A stretch of 64,000 bases of DNA, taken from positions 186,001 through 250,000 of the forward strand of contig NZ_LRAC01000124.1 of assembly GCF_001517085.1 (NCBI RefSeq). The letters run 5' to 3'. How positions within the stretch are numbered: the stretch's first letter is position 1; every line of letters starts with the position of its first letter. The position numbers and the translations under genes are program-made. The notes beneath the pieces are model-generated. The model was not told the origin of the DNA. It searched no databases and saw only the letters and a program-made list of their open reading frames with translations. This stretch comes from Paenibacillus sp. DMB5 (GTDB lineage: Bacteria > Bacillota > Bacilli > Paenibacillales > Paenibacillaceae). Shown in pieces: positions 63,669-64,000 of this stretch.

Positions 63669-64000
63669 TTAGCTCTTCAGCCAGGCAGTTGCCAGCATCA
63701 GGGCGCCTTTTTTCGCTTCGGTATCTGCCATTGCATTCAGCATCACGAAGTCATGGATGATGCCCTGGAATCGCACTGCTGTTACAGGCACTCCGGCTTC
63801 GCGCAGCTTATTGGCATAGGCTTCGCCTTCATCACGCAGCACATCTGCTTCTCCGGTAATAATCAGCGCTTCCGGCAGACCGCTCAGCTGCTCCAGACTG
63901 GCCCGAAGGGGAGAGGCGGTGATCTGCGCCCGTTCTTCGGGGTCAGTTGTATATTGATCCCAGAACCATTGCATTCCTGTACGCTGCAGGAAATAGCCTT
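63669..64000 (-). CDS. Alpha/beta-hydrolase (acetylesterase type), cut by the window end
   Basis: Only the C-terminal 110 or so residues are visible; the frame runs off the right edge. The catalytic Asp is in ITGEADVLRDEGEAYA and the His in GIIHDFVMLNA, as in the hormone-sensitive-lipase/alpha-beta hydrolase_3 group. Substrate is probably a small acyl ester. The nucleophile Ser region lies beyond the window. Confidence 0.85.
   Translation of the reverse strand, partial: GYFLQRTGMQWFWDQYTTDPEERAQITASPLRASLEQLSGLPEALIITGEADVLRDEGEAYANKLREAGVPVTAVRFQGIIHDFVMLNAMADTEAKKGALMLATAWLKS

Overview
The window reads as a chromosomal segment of a Paenibacillus-like Firmicute. Genes carry strong AGGAGG-type ribosome sites and use ATG, GTG and TTG starts. 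Base composition is about 50% GC. The gene set includes T-box-controlled proS, XerS, class 1B pyrK-pyrD, SgrR/MFS and LysM-3D. The sequence alone does not give a species.

Layout. 1-0.8 kb: the end of gltD. 0.9-2.9 kb: a dCACHE chemoreceptor (-). 3.1-5.2 kb: a T-box leader and proS. 5.4-7.7 kb: topB. 7.8-10.4 kb (-): a membrane-anchored DsbA-like thiol oxidoreductase, a HAD phosphatase and a frameshifted ArsR-like regulator that is divergent from a frameshifted MFS exporter. 11.8-16.0 kb: an ABC ATPase, an FG-GAP-like lipoprotein and a response regulator/histidine kinase pair in tight succession. 16.1-20.9 kb: glycogen genes glgC (-) and glgB-glgA (+). 21-24.3 kb: two tandem-repeat arrays around a GXWXG/DUF4334 gene and a cytoplasmic GH13 amylase. 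24.5-27.0 kb: a polar amino-acid ABC importer. 27.1-30.7 kb: convergent, overlapping ppx and ppk. 31-32.6 kb: a LysM-3D wall protein and a polysaccharide deacetylase. 32.8-36.0 kb: an old-yellow-enzyme reductase, pyrK-pyrD and an LpdD-like protein. 36.1-38.1 kb: a PspA / DUF350 / DUF4178 / small-protein envelope-stress operon. 38.2-40.2 kb: moeA-mobB. 40.3-44.5 kb: cupin, a Cys-rich pentapeptide protein, xerS, a GNAT and an AbrB-type membrane protein. 44.9-49.3 kb: a Gfo/Idh dehydrogenase, a GH26+PA14 glycosidase, a WYL regulator and a zinc-ribbon membrane protein. 49.4-55.8 kb: an MFS/SgrR pair, aldo-keto reductase, CDF transporter, small zinc protein and histidine phosphatase. 55.8-56.5 kb: an XRE/membrane protein pair. 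56.5-59.6 kb: an AT-rich island. 59.9-64 kb: an aminotransferase, a DUF4184 membrane protein, a small repeat protein, a broken hisC and a partial esterase.

The most notable system is the three-gene operon at 57698-59508. It encodes a ubiquitin-like protein of the multi-ubiquitin family, a fused E2-like/E1-like (ThiF) enzyme and a Cys/His DUF6527 protein. All three genes overlap, they have their own promoter and terminator, and they sit in AT-rich, gene-poor DNA, as expected of horizontally acquired defence-type cargo. No JAB deconjugase is present and the ubiquitin-like protein does not end in glycine. This makes it a minimal and mechanistically puzzling version of the bacterial ubiquitin-like pathways.

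Other signals the genes do not explain are: four copies of a 26-bp palindrome (GTTAACATA-N8-TATGTTAAC) in intergenic DNA; 51-bp and 63-bp tandem repeat arrays with internal hairpins; a 24-bp exact direct repeat 4.5 kb apart, one copy covering the mobB stop codon; and six otherwise intact genes each broken by one small indel. The frameshifts look more like assembly errors than decay. hisC differs: it has lost an internal segment at an 11-bp microhomology.
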